The notes under the pieces: generated by a model | Told to the model about the DNA's origin: nothing | Databases searched by the model: none | What the model saw: only the letters and a program-made list of their open reading frames with translations | From: Rossellomorea aquimaris TF-12 | GTDB taxonomy: Bacteria; Bacillota; Bacilli; Bacillales; Bacillaceae_B | Direction: 5' to 3' | Assembly: GCF_001648555.1 (NCBI RefSeq) | Contig: NZ_LQXM01000026.1 | Span: 62,001-126,000 of the forward strand | DNA length: 64,000 nt | In this document: piece by piece, positions 26,458 through 34,932 of the stretch | Layout: every line of letters begins with the position of its first letter | Position numbering within the stretch: the first letter of the stretch is position 1 | Translations under genes and position numbers: made by a program

Positions 26458-26637
26458 TTAACCTTTTGGAGTAAGAGGGACGAAAGGACCAATGATTAAA
26501 GATTCAGGTGGTGTGTCAAAGGCAGATGCAAGTTGAATTACGTCAGCATCGCCGATTAGGACCAGTGAGGAACTGGCGACTCCTGCTATCTCAATGTTTC
26601 CTACTGTTAATTCCCGATTAATCACTTGAAGGTTCAT
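26458..26637 (-). CDS. gerPD: Spore germination protein GerPD
   Basis: 59 residues translated by eye: MNLQVINRELTVGNIEIAG at the start, SSSLVLIGDADVIQLAS in the middle and IIGPFVPLTPKG at the end, the GerPD pattern. It overlaps the end of gerPC by 20 nt and stops one nt before gerPE, which places it exactly where gerPD belongs in the six-gene cluster. Confidence 0.9.
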   Translation of the reverse strand: MNLQVINRELTVGNIEIAGVASSSLVLIGDADVIQLASAFDTPPESLIIGPFVPLTPKG

Positions 26638-27241
26638 CGTTTTTCATTCCTTCCATATTTTCTGGAGCTTGAGACATAAACGAGTATAGAGCTGTTTGAA
26701 TATCATTTTTAATTTTAGAAATAATTTTTCTTTCCCATTCACCATCTGAATGCTTTTCTTCGATAAAAGGGATGTTTTCTAAATAGAAGTCAATACGTTG
26801 TGGCATTTGATTTAATAAGTCCTGTTGAATCATCTCATAATAAGATGGCTCAAGTGAGCGTTGAAATTGCATTTCATTATCCTGAATCAAGGAGGGCAAT
26901 TCTTTCTCAATATACGATTGAATCTCTGAAGAAATCCGTTCTCGATAAGGGGTTAGGTCTTTAACAGATTTTGTTTTCCCGTTTTGGTCAACGACGAAAT
27001 CGTCAATCGTCTCTTTTAAGTTATTAGGGTTAATTCCTATATTTAACGTTCCGTCAAGAGATTCGACTTTTAGTTGATCAAATTTATACTCGATTTTTTC
27101 CACATTTATTTTAGGAGAATCCTTTAAAGAGGTAAGCTCATTTGAAAGTTCATTCACTTGTTTTTCTAACGCGACAATTTTTGTATTGAGCATTTCAATA
27201 TATTGATACAGCTGCTGGGGGGACATATAATATTGATTCAA
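26618..27241 (-). CDS. gerPC: Spore germination protein GerPC
   Basis: 207 residues and the only larger member of the cluster. Residues 10-45 form a coiled coil (YQYIEMLNTKIVALEKQVNE), followed by a mixed domain and an acidic tail. Required with the other GerP proteins for coat permeability. The start is TTG 27241 after AAAGAGGTGG; ATG six codons later is the alternative. Confidence 0.9.
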   Translation of the reverse strand: MNQYYMSPQQLYQYIEMLNTKIVALEKQVNELSNELTSLKDSPKINVEKIEYKFDQLKVESLDGTLNIGINPNNLKETIDDFVVDQNGKTKSVKDLTPYRERISSEIQSYIEKELPSLIQDNEMQFQRSLEPSYYEMIQQDLLNQMPQRIDFYLENIPFIEEKHSDGEWERKIISKIKNDIQTALYSFMSQAPENMEGMKNDEPSSD

Positions 27242-27270
27242 ATTACCACCTCTTTCTTTACAATTAAACT

Positions 27271-27489
27271 TTAGGAAGGAGATTGAAGCGGAACTAATGG
27301 TGCGGCAGGAGGAATGCCTTTTCCATTTTTCTCAGCTTTTGGAGCAGGTTCTAAATATCCCCCTGTATTATATAGATAGGAGTTTGGTGTGATTTGACCA
27401 CATGTCCCTATCTGGAGAACAGAGGAATTAGACATTCCTCCTATTCTAATATATTGAATTTGTATAGATTGCTGAACATAATAATTCAT
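27271..27489 (-). CDS. gerPB: Spore germination protein GerPB
   Basis: 72 residues: MNYYVQQSIQIQYIRIGGMS followed by SVLQIGTCGQITPNSYLYNTGGY and a Pro/Ala-rich tail, the GerPB signature. ATG 27489 lies 12 nt after the gerPA stop. Second gene of the cluster. Confidence 0.92.
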   Translation of the reverse strand: MNYYVQQSIQIQYIRIGGMSNSSVLQIGTCGQITPNSYLYNTGGYLEPAPKAEKNGKGIPPAAPLVPLQSPS

Positions 27490-27501
27490 TAGGCATCACA
27501 C

Positions 27502-27723
27502 TCATAGGTTAAAGTTAATTCCTTGATCCATTCCATCATCATCCACGGTATAGGTTAACGAGCTTTCATTATAGACGGATATTCCACGTCCTGTTATAAA
27601 TGAACCGGCTCCTGCAAAGGTTTTAGCAGTAGATTGTGGACTTATTGTAAAGACATCACCAATGTGAAAAACCCCACTGGATCCTACATTTATGACTTGA
27701 GCAATTCCGACAATTGCGGGCAT
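27502..27723 (-). CDS. gerPA: Spore germination protein GerPA
   Basis: 73 residues: MPAIVGIAQVINVGSSGVFH, then HIGDVFTISPQSTAKTFAGAG, clearly paralogous to GerPF. ATG 27723 follows AAAGGTGTGAG. First gene of the cluster, with a sigma-K-like promoter 37 nt upstream, in line with mother-cell expression late in sporulation. Confidence 0.92.
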   Translation of the reverse strand: MPAIVGIAQVINVGSSGVFHIGDVFTISPQSTAKTFAGAGSFITGRGISVYNESSLTYTVDDDGMDQGINFNL

Positions 27724-27759
27724 TACTACTCACACCTTTAAGACAAAGTTAATTATTGT

Positions 27760-27786
27760 TATTCTATGTGAGATATAAGAATAGGT
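27760..27786 (-). promoter_or_regulatory. Putative sigma-K promoter of gerPABCDE
   Basis: Minus strand: AC at 27786-27785, a 16-nt spacer, CATAGAATA at 27768-27760. It fits AC-N16-CATANNNTA, the mother-cell sigma-K consensus expected for gerP. Confidence 0.65.
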
Positions 27787-27854
27787 GATAATCGCCTAAT
27801 TTATCATTTCAAGTTAAAATAGATACTGAATCTACATTTTTGGAGGACAAAACT

Positions 27855-29039
27855 ATGAATACTTTATCGCCAACAGGCAAAGCAGACCGAATAATAAATT
27901 TGGATGTGATAAGAGGATTTTCTTTGTTAGGTATTTTATTGATTAATATGATTTCCTTTCACTCACCGTTTCTGTATATAGATCCATACACTTGGTGGAA
28001 AACGCCTGAAGATATTGCGCTTTATCCTTGGATTGACGTTCTGATACAAGCTAGTTTTTATCCTCTGTTTGCTATTGTTTTTGGATATGGATTAGCGATT
28101 CAGCAGCAACGGGCAGATTCAAAGGGAATTTCATTTTACCTATTTGGAATAAGAAGACTGTTAGTATTATTAGTGTTTGGGTGTGTTCACGCGTTTCTAA
28201 TATGGTCAGGTGACATTCTGATTAACTATGCTATTTTTGGATTGTTGCTTCTTCTGTTCATGAGGTTTAAAGGGAAAGTGTTGTTGTGGATTGGCGGATT
28301 ACTATTTCTTTTGCCTCAATTGTTTTTTAGTATTTTATTAGTACTAATGACTTTTGCTGACCCAACAGGTGTCCAGCACTTCACAAATATTGTTGCACTT
28401 CAGGATTCTGTTGCAGCGTATAGTTCAGGAAGTTTTTCAGATATAATGAATCAAAGATTTCAAGATTGGTATGCTGTTAATTCCCCAGAAAATATATTAT
28501 TTTTATTATTGTCTATTTTACCAATGATGATGATTGGAGCTGGGGCTAGTAAGCTGCGATTGTTAGAAAAAGTAGAGCAATATAAATATAGATGGATGGT
28601 TATTGGTGTTAGTGCATTTATGATTGGTGTAATCGTAAAATTACTGCCATTTGTCATTGATTCAAACTTTGCTTATTCTTATATTCAAGACTTTTTTGGA
28701 GGTCCTTTCTTATCAGTATCTTATGCAATAATCCTTTCTTTATTATTATTGAATGAAAAAATCAAGAATTGGAGCAAGCCAATCGCATCTGTCGGAAGAA
28801 TGAGTTTAACGAATTATTTATTCCAATCGATCATTGGTACTTTCATCTTTTATTCTTACGGTCTTGGGCTGTATGGTGAGGTCACATTAACAACAGGAAC
28901 TTTGTTGGCAGTTGGAATATATCTCATCCAAGTATTACTGTCTGAAATTTGGCTATCAAAATTTTCTTATGGGCCAGCTGAAAAAGTTTGGAGAATAGTA
29001 AGTTACGGAAAAAGTCATTTGGTCAAAAAAGGAGAATAA
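27855..29039 (+). CDS. DUF418 family membrane protein (YeiB/YxaH-like)
   Basis: 394 residues with about ten hydrophobic segments. The N-terminus RIINLDVIRGFSLLGILLIN and the loop FYPLFAIVFGYGLAI are typical of this family, related to membrane acyltransferase-like folds; the C-terminal DUF418 part contains GRMSLTNYLFQS. The function is not established. ATG 27855 follows GGAGGA. It is divergent from gerPA, with 131 nt between. Confidence 0.82.
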   Translation: MNTLSPTGKADRIINLDVIRGFSLLGILLINMISFHSPFLYIDPYTWWKTPEDIALYPWIDVLIQASFYPLFAIVFGYGLAIQQQRADSKGISFYLFGIRRLLVLLVFGCVHAFLIWSGDILINYAIFGLLLLLFMRFKGKVLLWIGGLLFLLPQLFFSILLVLMTFADPTGVQHFTNIVALQDSVAAYSSGSFSDIMNQRFQDWYAVNSPENILFLLLSILPMMMIGAGASKLRLLEKVEQYKYRWMVIGVSAFMIGVIVKLLPFVIDSNFAYSYIQDFFGGPFLSVSYAIILSLLLLNEKIKNWSKPIASVGRMSLTNYLFQSIIGTFIFYSYGLGLYGEVTLTTGTLLAVGIYLIQVLLSEIWLSKFSYGPAEKVWRIVSYGKSHLVKKGE

Positions 29040-29068
29040 TAGATGGTCGCAAAGGGGAGTGTTCAAAT

Positions 29069-29965
29069 ATGAAATTTGCCAGCTTTAAAATAAACGAAAG
29101 TGAAACCTACGGAGTTGTTGAACAAGGTCTTTTGATTGATCTTGTTGGATTAATGAAAGATATCAAGTGTGACCTTTCATTTCCAAATGAGTTGCTTCAA
29201 GGGATTGAAGAGGGAGAAGAATTCATAGACAGAGTTTTACAGATTCTTCGAAAAGCAGGAGAAAAAGTAAAGGAACATTCTTATGAGGAATCAATGATTA
29301 CTTGGCTATCCCCTGTTCCCAATGTAAAAAGGAATATTATTTGCGTAGGAAAAAATTATCGTGATCATGCCATTGAAATGGGCAGTGAAAAGGAAATTCC
29401 TAAAGACATCATGATTTTTACGAAAGCAACCAATACAGTAGTAGGTCATCAACAGACTGTATTCCATCATGAAGAGCTGACTCAAGAGTTAGATTATGAA
29501 GGGGAACTTGCTGTAGTTATTGGGAAAAAAGGAAAGTGTATTCCTCCTGAAAAGGCACTGGATTTTATTTTTGGCTATACAATCGTAAATGACATTACTG
29601 CTCGTGATTTGCAAAAAAAGCACAGTCAATTTTTCATCGGTAAAAGCCTGGATACAACCTGTCCAATGGGGCCGGTGGTTGTAACGAAGGATGAGATTGA
29701 TGACCCCCATAGCTTAAACATTACAACAAGAATTAACACTGAAATACGTCAGCAATCAAATACGAGAGAAATGATTTTTACTATTCCTTACATTATTTCT
29801 ACCTTATCTAAGGGAATGACCCTTGAAGCGGGAGATATCATTGCAACTGGAACCCCAGCTGGTGTTGGTAAGGGGTTTAGCCCGCCACGATTTTTAAAAA
29901 AAGGTGATATTGTGGAAGTGTCAATAGAGTCGGTAGGAGTTTTGACAAATCAGTTACAGGCTTAG
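29069..29965 (+). CDS. yisK: Fumarylacetoacetate hydrolase family protein YisK
   Basis: 298 residues. A short N-terminal domain is followed by the FAH fold: CVGKNYRDHAIEMGSE, metal-binding Glu residues in LDYEGELAVVIGKKGK, Asp in NDITARDLQ, and the C-terminal ATGTPAGVGKGFSPPRFLKKGD. B. subtilis YisK is reported as an oxaloacetate decarboxylase that associates with the cell-shape protein Mbl. The start is ATG 29069 after AAGGGGAG; the frame extends upstream into the DUF418 gene without a ribosome site. Confidence 0.85.
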   Translation: MKFASFKINESETYGVVEQGLLIDLVGLMKDIKCDLSFPNELLQGIEEGEEFIDRVLQILRKAGEKVKEHSYEESMITWLSPVPNVKRNIICVGKNYRDHAIEMGSEKEIPKDIMIFTKATNTVVGHQQTVFHHEELTQELDYEGELAVVIGKKGKCIPPEKALDFIFGYTIVNDITARDLQKKHSQFFIGKSLDTTCPMGPVVVTKDEIDDPHSLNITTRINTEIRQQSNTREMIFTIPYIISTLSKGMTLEAGDIIATGTPAGVGKGFSPPRFLKKGDIVEVSIESVGVLTNQLQA

Positions 29966-30038
29966 GTTAAAGTTTCTGTTCGTACAAAGACTATGGTAAT
30001 ATTATGAGCGTAAACAATCTATTTGTGGGAGGTTCGCT

Positions 30039-30398
30039 ATGTTTGATCAAACACATGCCCATATAACAACATGGGTGATCGCCATTATTCTCTTTTTTGT
30101 AGCAGTAGGATTACATAATGCAGGTAAGAATAAAGGCATGAAAATTGTACACATGGTTTTAAGACTTTTTTACTTATTAATCATTTTGACAGGTTCACTA
30201 CTGTTCTGGAAGCACTCAGGAATTGATCCTGCCCTATACGGAATTAAAGGGTTGGTAGGTATTTGGGTCATTGGTATGTTCGAAATGTTATTAGTAAGAA
30301 TGAACAAAGGAAAGAGTACAAAAATATTTTGGATACTGCTTATCTTATCTCTTGTTATTGTTCTTTATTTAGGATTGAGTTTACCACTTGGGTGGTAA
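30039..30398 (+). CDS. yisL: DUF1516 membrane protein YisL
   Basis: 119 residues with four hydrophobic helices (HITTWVIAIILFFVAVGLH at the N-terminus). The position after yisK and the sequence fit YisL. Function is unknown. ATG 30039 follows GGGAGG; a terminator follows. Confidence 0.85.
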   Translation: MFDQTHAHITTWVIAIILFFVAVGLHNAGKNKGMKIVHMVLRLFYLLIILTGSLLFWKHSGIDPALYGIKGLVGIWVIGMFEMLLVRMNKGKSTKIFWILLILSLVIVLYLGLSLPLGW

Positions 30399-30405
30399 TA
30401 TAATT

Positions 30406-30436
30406 AGAGCTGACTTTTTGGTCAGCTCTTTTTTTT
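30406..30436 (+). terminator. Terminator after yisL
   Basis: AGAGCTGAC (30406-30414) pairs with GTCAGCTCT (30421-30429), then a run of T. Confidence 0.9.
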
Positions 30437-30519
30437 GCCCATTTACTTAAAATATATATCCATATCTGTCGAATTGTGGTATTTTGATAGAAACAATGTC
30501 TATGAAGTAGGTGTAGAAC

Positions 30520-33435
30520 ATGGTTAAGACTTTTCAATATATATATAGTGATGTACAATCTTTAAGGTTTTTTATACAAGAAAATGATTTAGATCAATAT
30601 CCTTCTCTCCTCATACAAGCCTTCGTCGGACATTCTTCTCATTCTTTCATTCAACATCTACAAATGGAAATAAATCACTTATTACCCCAAGGAAACCTCA
30701 TTGGCTGCAGTTCAAACGGTCAAGTAGTGGAAGGTACGTTAGTTTCTGATATTGTTCTTTGCTTTACAGTATTTGAGAAAACAGAAATGAAAGCATTATT
30801 AAAAGAAAAAAGCGTCTCCAGTCATCAGGACGGTCAAGAAATATATGATGAAATAGTCAGATTTGATACGAAAGCAATCATCTTGTTTGCCAGTCACATA
30901 AAATTAGACATTCCTGGATTTCTAGAAGGTATATCAGAGCGAGGCGACGAGATCAAGGTGGTTGGTGGAGTGGCCTCAGATCAACGTTCATCCAGACCAT
31001 CCTACGTATTTACTAATAATTCCATATCAAGTGAGGGATTCGCATCGGTTTCCTTGAACGGTCATGAACTATCTGTTCATACCTATGCCATTGAGGAATG
31101 GCAAGAAGTAGGACCTACCTTTGAAATTACGAAAGCGAAAGGCAACATCATTTACGAAATAAACCATAAAAAACCGCTTCAACTAATTGAAAGGTATTTA
31201 GGGAAATCATTTGTTCACGATCTCCCTGATTCTTCTATTGAGTTTCCTTTCTTAATGAAAGATGGTTCTGAAAAAATTGCCGTTTATGTGATTAATGTAT
31301 TGTCTCAAGGCAGAATAGAAGTGAGTCGCCCTGTGGCATTTGGAGATAAAGTAACCTTTGGGTTTGTGAATGTTAAGGATTTAATGAAATCAACAACAAA
31401 ACAATTAAATCAATTAAAACATCACCCAATGGAGACTCACTTTGTATATAATTGTGTAGCCAGAAGAAGATATATTAAAGATTTTACAGATCAAGAGCTA
31501 ACCATGCTTAATCAGATTGCGCCTGTGAGCGGTTTCTTTTCTTACGGTGAATTCGGTTTGAGTCGAGATAATAAACCGAAAATGATCGCACACTCATTAA
31601 CTTATCTAGGATTATCTGAAACCGTTAAAACCCCTTTGGAAAATATGAAATTTAACTTTCAATTGACTCCTGAAGCAAATGCCATGATGTCCTTAACCAA
31701 TTTAATTAACACGGCTGCTGTTGATATCAAGACGCTAAATAAAGATATCCAAGTATCTGAGGAATATTATCGATCGTTGTTTGATAATAATACTGATTTT
31801 GTTTACAGTACCGATTTAAAGGGACGTTTTACTTCTGTTAATCCGTCATTTGTGAAAACCTTTGGGTATAGTGAGGAAGAAATTATCGGGAAATCTGCCC
31901 TTAACTTCATTTATAAGGAAGACCGACAAAGAGTGAGGCGTCACTTTTACCGTGCCATGAACGGGAGAGAACAGTACTACGATCTTCCAATTGAATCTAA
32001 AACTGGAGTAGAGAATTACTTCCAGATTAAAAATATACCTATTACCATTAACGGGGAATGTGTGGGGATATTTGGAATTGGAAGAGATGTCACTCAGGAG
32101 CGACAAAATGAAAAGAAAATCACCCAATTAGCTTACTTTGACGGGGAAACAGAATTACCCAATAAATTAAAGTTCAGAGAAATAGTTGATGAAAAAATAG
32201 CCATAGCCAATAAGAAAAAGAGGCAACTTGCCATTCTATTTCTTGATATGGATCGTTTTAAAATGATTAATGATACTTTGGGACATTCGGCAGGGGATTT
32301 AATTATAAAAGAGTTATCTGAGCGAATTCAAAGGACATTACCAAAGGGAGCCTACTTAGGTCGTTTTAGTGGAGATAAGTTCACTGTATTACTTTCGAAA
32401 AATGTGAATGAGCACTTTATATCCACCGTAACAGAATCGATTTTAAAAACCATTCAGGACCCTTTCTCCTATCAAGGGAAGGAATTCTATATTACTGTCA
32501 GTATTGGTGTAGGGATGTATCCGAAAGATGGAATGGAATCAGCAGAGCTTTTACGGAATGCAGATTCTGCTTTAAACCGGGCAAAAGAAAAGGGAGGAAA
32601 TAACACAGCTTATTTCTCATCAGATATGAATGATGAATCACTTCGAAAGGTCGAAATGGAAGCTCATATGCGAAAAGCGATTGAAAGACAGGAGTTTTTC
32701 ATTGCCTTTCAACCGATTATTCAAGTGTCTGATGGTACATTAGTTGGCTGCGAAGCATTATTAAGGTGGCAGCATCCAACTTGGGGCTTAATTTCACCTG
32801 TAAATTTCATCCCTCTGGCAGAAGAAACAGGTTTAATTCAAGATATAGGTAAGTGGGTACTAGTTGAATCATGTATTCAACTGAAAAAATGGTTAGATTC
32901 ACAAAAAGGAGACTTTTATATTTCTGTCAATGTATCTGCCCATCAATTCCAAAATCCAATGTTTCTTTCTGATGTTAAAGATGCTTTGATGATTACTGGA
33001 CTGCCTCCAGAATATCTTTGTTTAGAGTTAACAGAGACGATTATGTTGCATGATGCTGCTCATACTATTGAAGTAATGAAGTCTTTAGCGGATTTAGGGG
33101 TGAAGCTTGCTATTGATGACTTTGGAACGGGTTATTCCTCTTTAAGTTATTTGAAGCATTTACCCCTGCGCATCTTGAAAATTGATCGATCATTTGTTCA
33201 GAATATGAATCATAATACTCCAGACATAGCCATTGTTCAATCTGTTTCCATGATGGGAAAAGGTTTGAATATGAAGGTGGTTGCTGAAGGTGTAGAGACC
33301 TCTCAGCAATTAGAACTTCTAAAAGGTCTCGGATGTGATTTTGCTCAAGGATACTTGTTTGAAAAACCAATGTCTTTAGAGCGAATGGATGAGTTTTTAG
33401 AAGAAAATAATTTGGTGACGCTCCATCAGCCGTAA
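30520..33435 (+). CDS. FIST-PAS-GGDEF-EAL protein (c-di-GMP phosphodiesterase with degenerate cyclase domain)
   Basis: 971 residues, no membrane segment. Residues about 20-380 are FIST N and C domains (small-ligand sensor, with GGVASDQ and FVYNCVARR motifs), about 405-525 a PAS domain (LFDNNTDFVYSTD), about 535-690 a GGDEF domain whose active loop reads SGDKF (near 618) instead of GGDEF, and about 705-950 an EAL domain with CEALLRW, VNVSAHQF, LELTET, IDDFGTGYSSL, LKIDRSFV and VAEGVET all intact. It therefore probably degrades c-di-GMP, with the GGDEF domain serving as a regulatory GTP-binding module. ATG 30520 follows GTAGGTG. It has no counterpart at this spot in B. subtilis. Confidence 0.88.
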   Translation: MVKTFQYIYSDVQSLRFFIQENDLDQYPSLLIQAFVGHSSHSFIQHLQMEINHLLPQGNLIGCSSNGQVVEGTLVSDIVLCFTVFEKTEMKALLKEKSVSSHQDGQEIYDEIVRFDTKAIILFASHIKLDIPGFLEGISERGDEIKVVGGVASDQRSSRPSYVFTNNSISSEGFASVSLNGHELSVHTYAIEEWQEVGPTFEITKAKGNIIYEINHKKPLQLIERYLGKSFVHDLPDSSIEFPFLMKDGSEKIAVYVINVLSQGRIEVSRPVAFGDKVTFGFVNVKDLMKSTTKQLNQLKHHPMETHFVYNCVARRRYIKDFTDQELTMLNQIAPVSGFFSYGEFGLSRDNKPKMIAHSLTYLGLSETVKTPLENMKFNFQLTPEANAMMSLTNLINTAAVDIKTLNKDIQVSEEYYRSLFDNNTDFVYSTDLKGRFTSVNPSFVKTFGYSEEEIIGKSALNFIYKEDRQRVRRHFYRAMNGREQYYDLPIESKTGVENYFQIKNIPITINGECVGIFGIGRDVTQERQNEKKITQLAYFDGETELPNKLKFREIVDEKIAIANKKKRQLAILFLDMDRFKMINDTLGHSAGDLIIKELSERIQRTLPKGAYLGRFSGDKFTVLLSKNVNEHFISTVTESILKTIQDPFSYQGKEFYITVSIGVGMYPKDGMESAELLRNADSALNRAKEKGGNNTAYFSSDMNDESLRKVEMEAHMRKAIERQEFFIAFQPIIQVSDGTLVGCEALLRWQHPTWGLISPVNFIPLAEETGLIQDIGKWVLVESCIQLKKWLDSQKGDFYISVNVSAHQFQNPMFLSDVKDALMITGLPPEYLCLELTETIMLHDAAHTIEVMKSLADLGVKLAIDDFGTGYSSLSYLKHLPLRILKIDRSFVQNMNHNTPDIAIVQSVSMMGKGLNMKVVAEGVETSQQLELLKGLGCDFAQGYLFEKPMSLERMDEFLEENNLVTLHQP

Positions 33436-33509
33436 TACACAAAAAAAGCTACGGTGTTTCCATTAACGTTTTTATGATCAAAACATAGAAAACATAATAA
33501 ATGTCGCAT

Positions 33510-33555
33510 AAAAAGCATGATGATTAGCAATTCAATCATCATGCTTTTTGATTAC
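33510..33555 (+). terminator. Strong terminator after the FIST-EAL gene
   Basis: Perfect 16-bp arms (33510-33525 and 33534-33549) with an 8-nt loop, A-run and T-run at the base. Could act in both directions. Confidence 0.85.
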
Positions 33556-33697
33556 TTTTTTATAAGATAAACCTACTTATTATGGTGCTGTTAAAGGAGC
33601 ATTTAATGAAAAAACATTGCTGGAAAATTGGTTATTTATGTTAAAATGTATGGAGATATGCAAATTATAATACTTATAACCGAATAGAGGAGTATAC

Positions 33698-34054
33698 TTG
33701 ATCACGATTAGCATTTTAGCTATTATTTTATTTATGTTAATAGGGTCTATCTTTGCCAAAAGAAAATATGTGAAATTCTCGAAAAAAGAGAAAGGGAAAA
33801 TAAAGGACAAGCATAGCAACCCGATTCCAATACTGTTAGGTGCATTGGTGTATATTGGGTATATGACTATGTTTCTATCTATTATATTAAATATTTATTT
33901 TCTAAGATATATTGCTTTTGTTCTTATGGGAATCGGGTTAGTATTCAATGGTGCGGAAGAATGGAAAATAAACTTAAATAGGGGATTGTTTTTAGTGATT
34001 TTGGGAGGGGTAGTCCTTTTAATAACTGGCTTATTGTCTATTAGATTTATATAG
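33698..34054 (+). CDS. Small membrane protein of unknown function
   Basis: 118 residues, which I do not recognise. Four hydrophobic stretches (about 1-20, 46-66, 68-83, 98-116) with a basic loop after the first (KRKYVKFSKKEKGKIKDKH). The start is TTG 33698, 5 nt after AGAGGAG. It stands alone between the FIST-EAL terminator and a terminator shared with yisN. Codon use looks like its neighbours. Confidence 0.65.
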   Translation: MITISILAIILFMLIGSIFAKRKYVKFSKKEKGKIKDKHSNPIPILLGALVYIGYMTMFLSIILNIYFLRYIAFVLMGIGLVFNGAEEWKINLNRGLFLVILGGVVLLITGLLSIRFI

Positions 34055-34102
34055 TGGGCCTTCTTGGAATTCATATTTTAATCAATCCTAAATATCCAAT
34101 AA

Positions 34103-34147
34103 AAAAACAGGGTGCAGAATCAAGTGTGATTCTATACCCTGTTTTTA
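34103..34147. terminator. Bidirectional terminator between membrane protein gene and yisN
   Basis: AAAACAGGGT-GCAGAATCA and TGATTCT-ATACCCTGTTTT form a long stem flanked by A- and T-runs, suiting both convergent genes. Confidence 0.85.
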
Positions 34148-34211
34148 TTGCTTTTGAAGAAAACCTGTTAACTTACATTTAAATGCTTTCTTTTTTAAAG
34201 CATTTGCTGTC

Positions 34212-34775
34212 TTATGGAAGAAGATTCTCAATTACGATACGTTTTCCTGTACTCAATGTGAATTCAAAACGATCTCTCTTTTTCTTATAATAAGTGAAGT
34301 GATGTTGAACGGCACATACCTCAATTCCATTATCGAAGGTCATAAAGTTGACCCCTTGCTTAATTTTTTGATTTTCTAAGAAAACAAGATGATTATGACA
34401 GAATATACTATCATAGATTGAATAATGTAGATTGTTTAGTGTCGTAATAAATTGGTGAAAGGCATCGTCGGAAATCTCATCTAACAGATTTTCAAGAGAA
34501 TACATGATGTGTTTCTTTATTTGAACTCTATCTCCATTCTCGATTCGTACTCGCTCATAAGGTGTAACGATAATACCGTCTTCTAAAAGAATCCCTGCTA
34601 TCCAATCGCTGTTTCTAAATAATTTAACTTCATGATTCAGGTAAAATTCAAGATCTGTTTCTTCATCAGCATTTATTTCAAAGAATAGCCACGAATCGTC
34701 TTCAAATAGAACGGTTCCTTCAGAGAAAGCCCTCTCTTGGGAATTTAGTATGTTTGATCGGTATGTTTTACTCAA
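34212..34775 (-). CDS. yisN: DUF2777 family protein YisN
   Basis: 187 residues, cytoplasmic. It begins MSKTYRSNILNSQERAFSEG, has an acidic middle and a late YYKKKRDRFEFTLSTGKRIVIE. Synteny (between yisL and asnO) and sequence fit YisN/DUF2777, with no known role. The start is TTG 34775 with AAGGAGGG 9 nt upstream. It is divergent from asnO. Confidence 0.8.
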   Translation of the reverse strand: MSKTYRSNILNSQERAFSEGTVLFEDDSWLFFEINADEETDLEFYLNHEVKLFRNSDWIAGILLEDGIIVTPYERVRIENGDRVQIKKHIMYSLENLLDEISDDAFHQFITTLNNLHYSIYDSIFCHNHLVFLENQKIKQGVNFMTFDNGIEVCAVQHHFTYYKKKRDRFEFTLSTGKRIVIENLLP

Positions 34776-34932
34776 ATGAATATCCCTCCTTAGCTACATT
34801 TCTTATCATAATTATCATATTTCATTCATAGGAAGTTTGATTGAGGCAATTAACCATTTGATATCACATGCATAAGATAATCTATGTGTCAAAGAGCCCA
34901 TTTTGTTTGACTAGAAAGTGAGGATGATCATA

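Noticed and set aside
26461..26492. Longer N-terminus for gerPE (Met at 26492)
   Set aside because: The added 12 residues lie inside gerPD, while ATG 26456 has its own ribosome site one nt past the gerPD stop.
34776..34932. Sigma-E promoter before asnO
   Set aside because: AT-rich partial matches occur, but none had both boxes at the right spacing.
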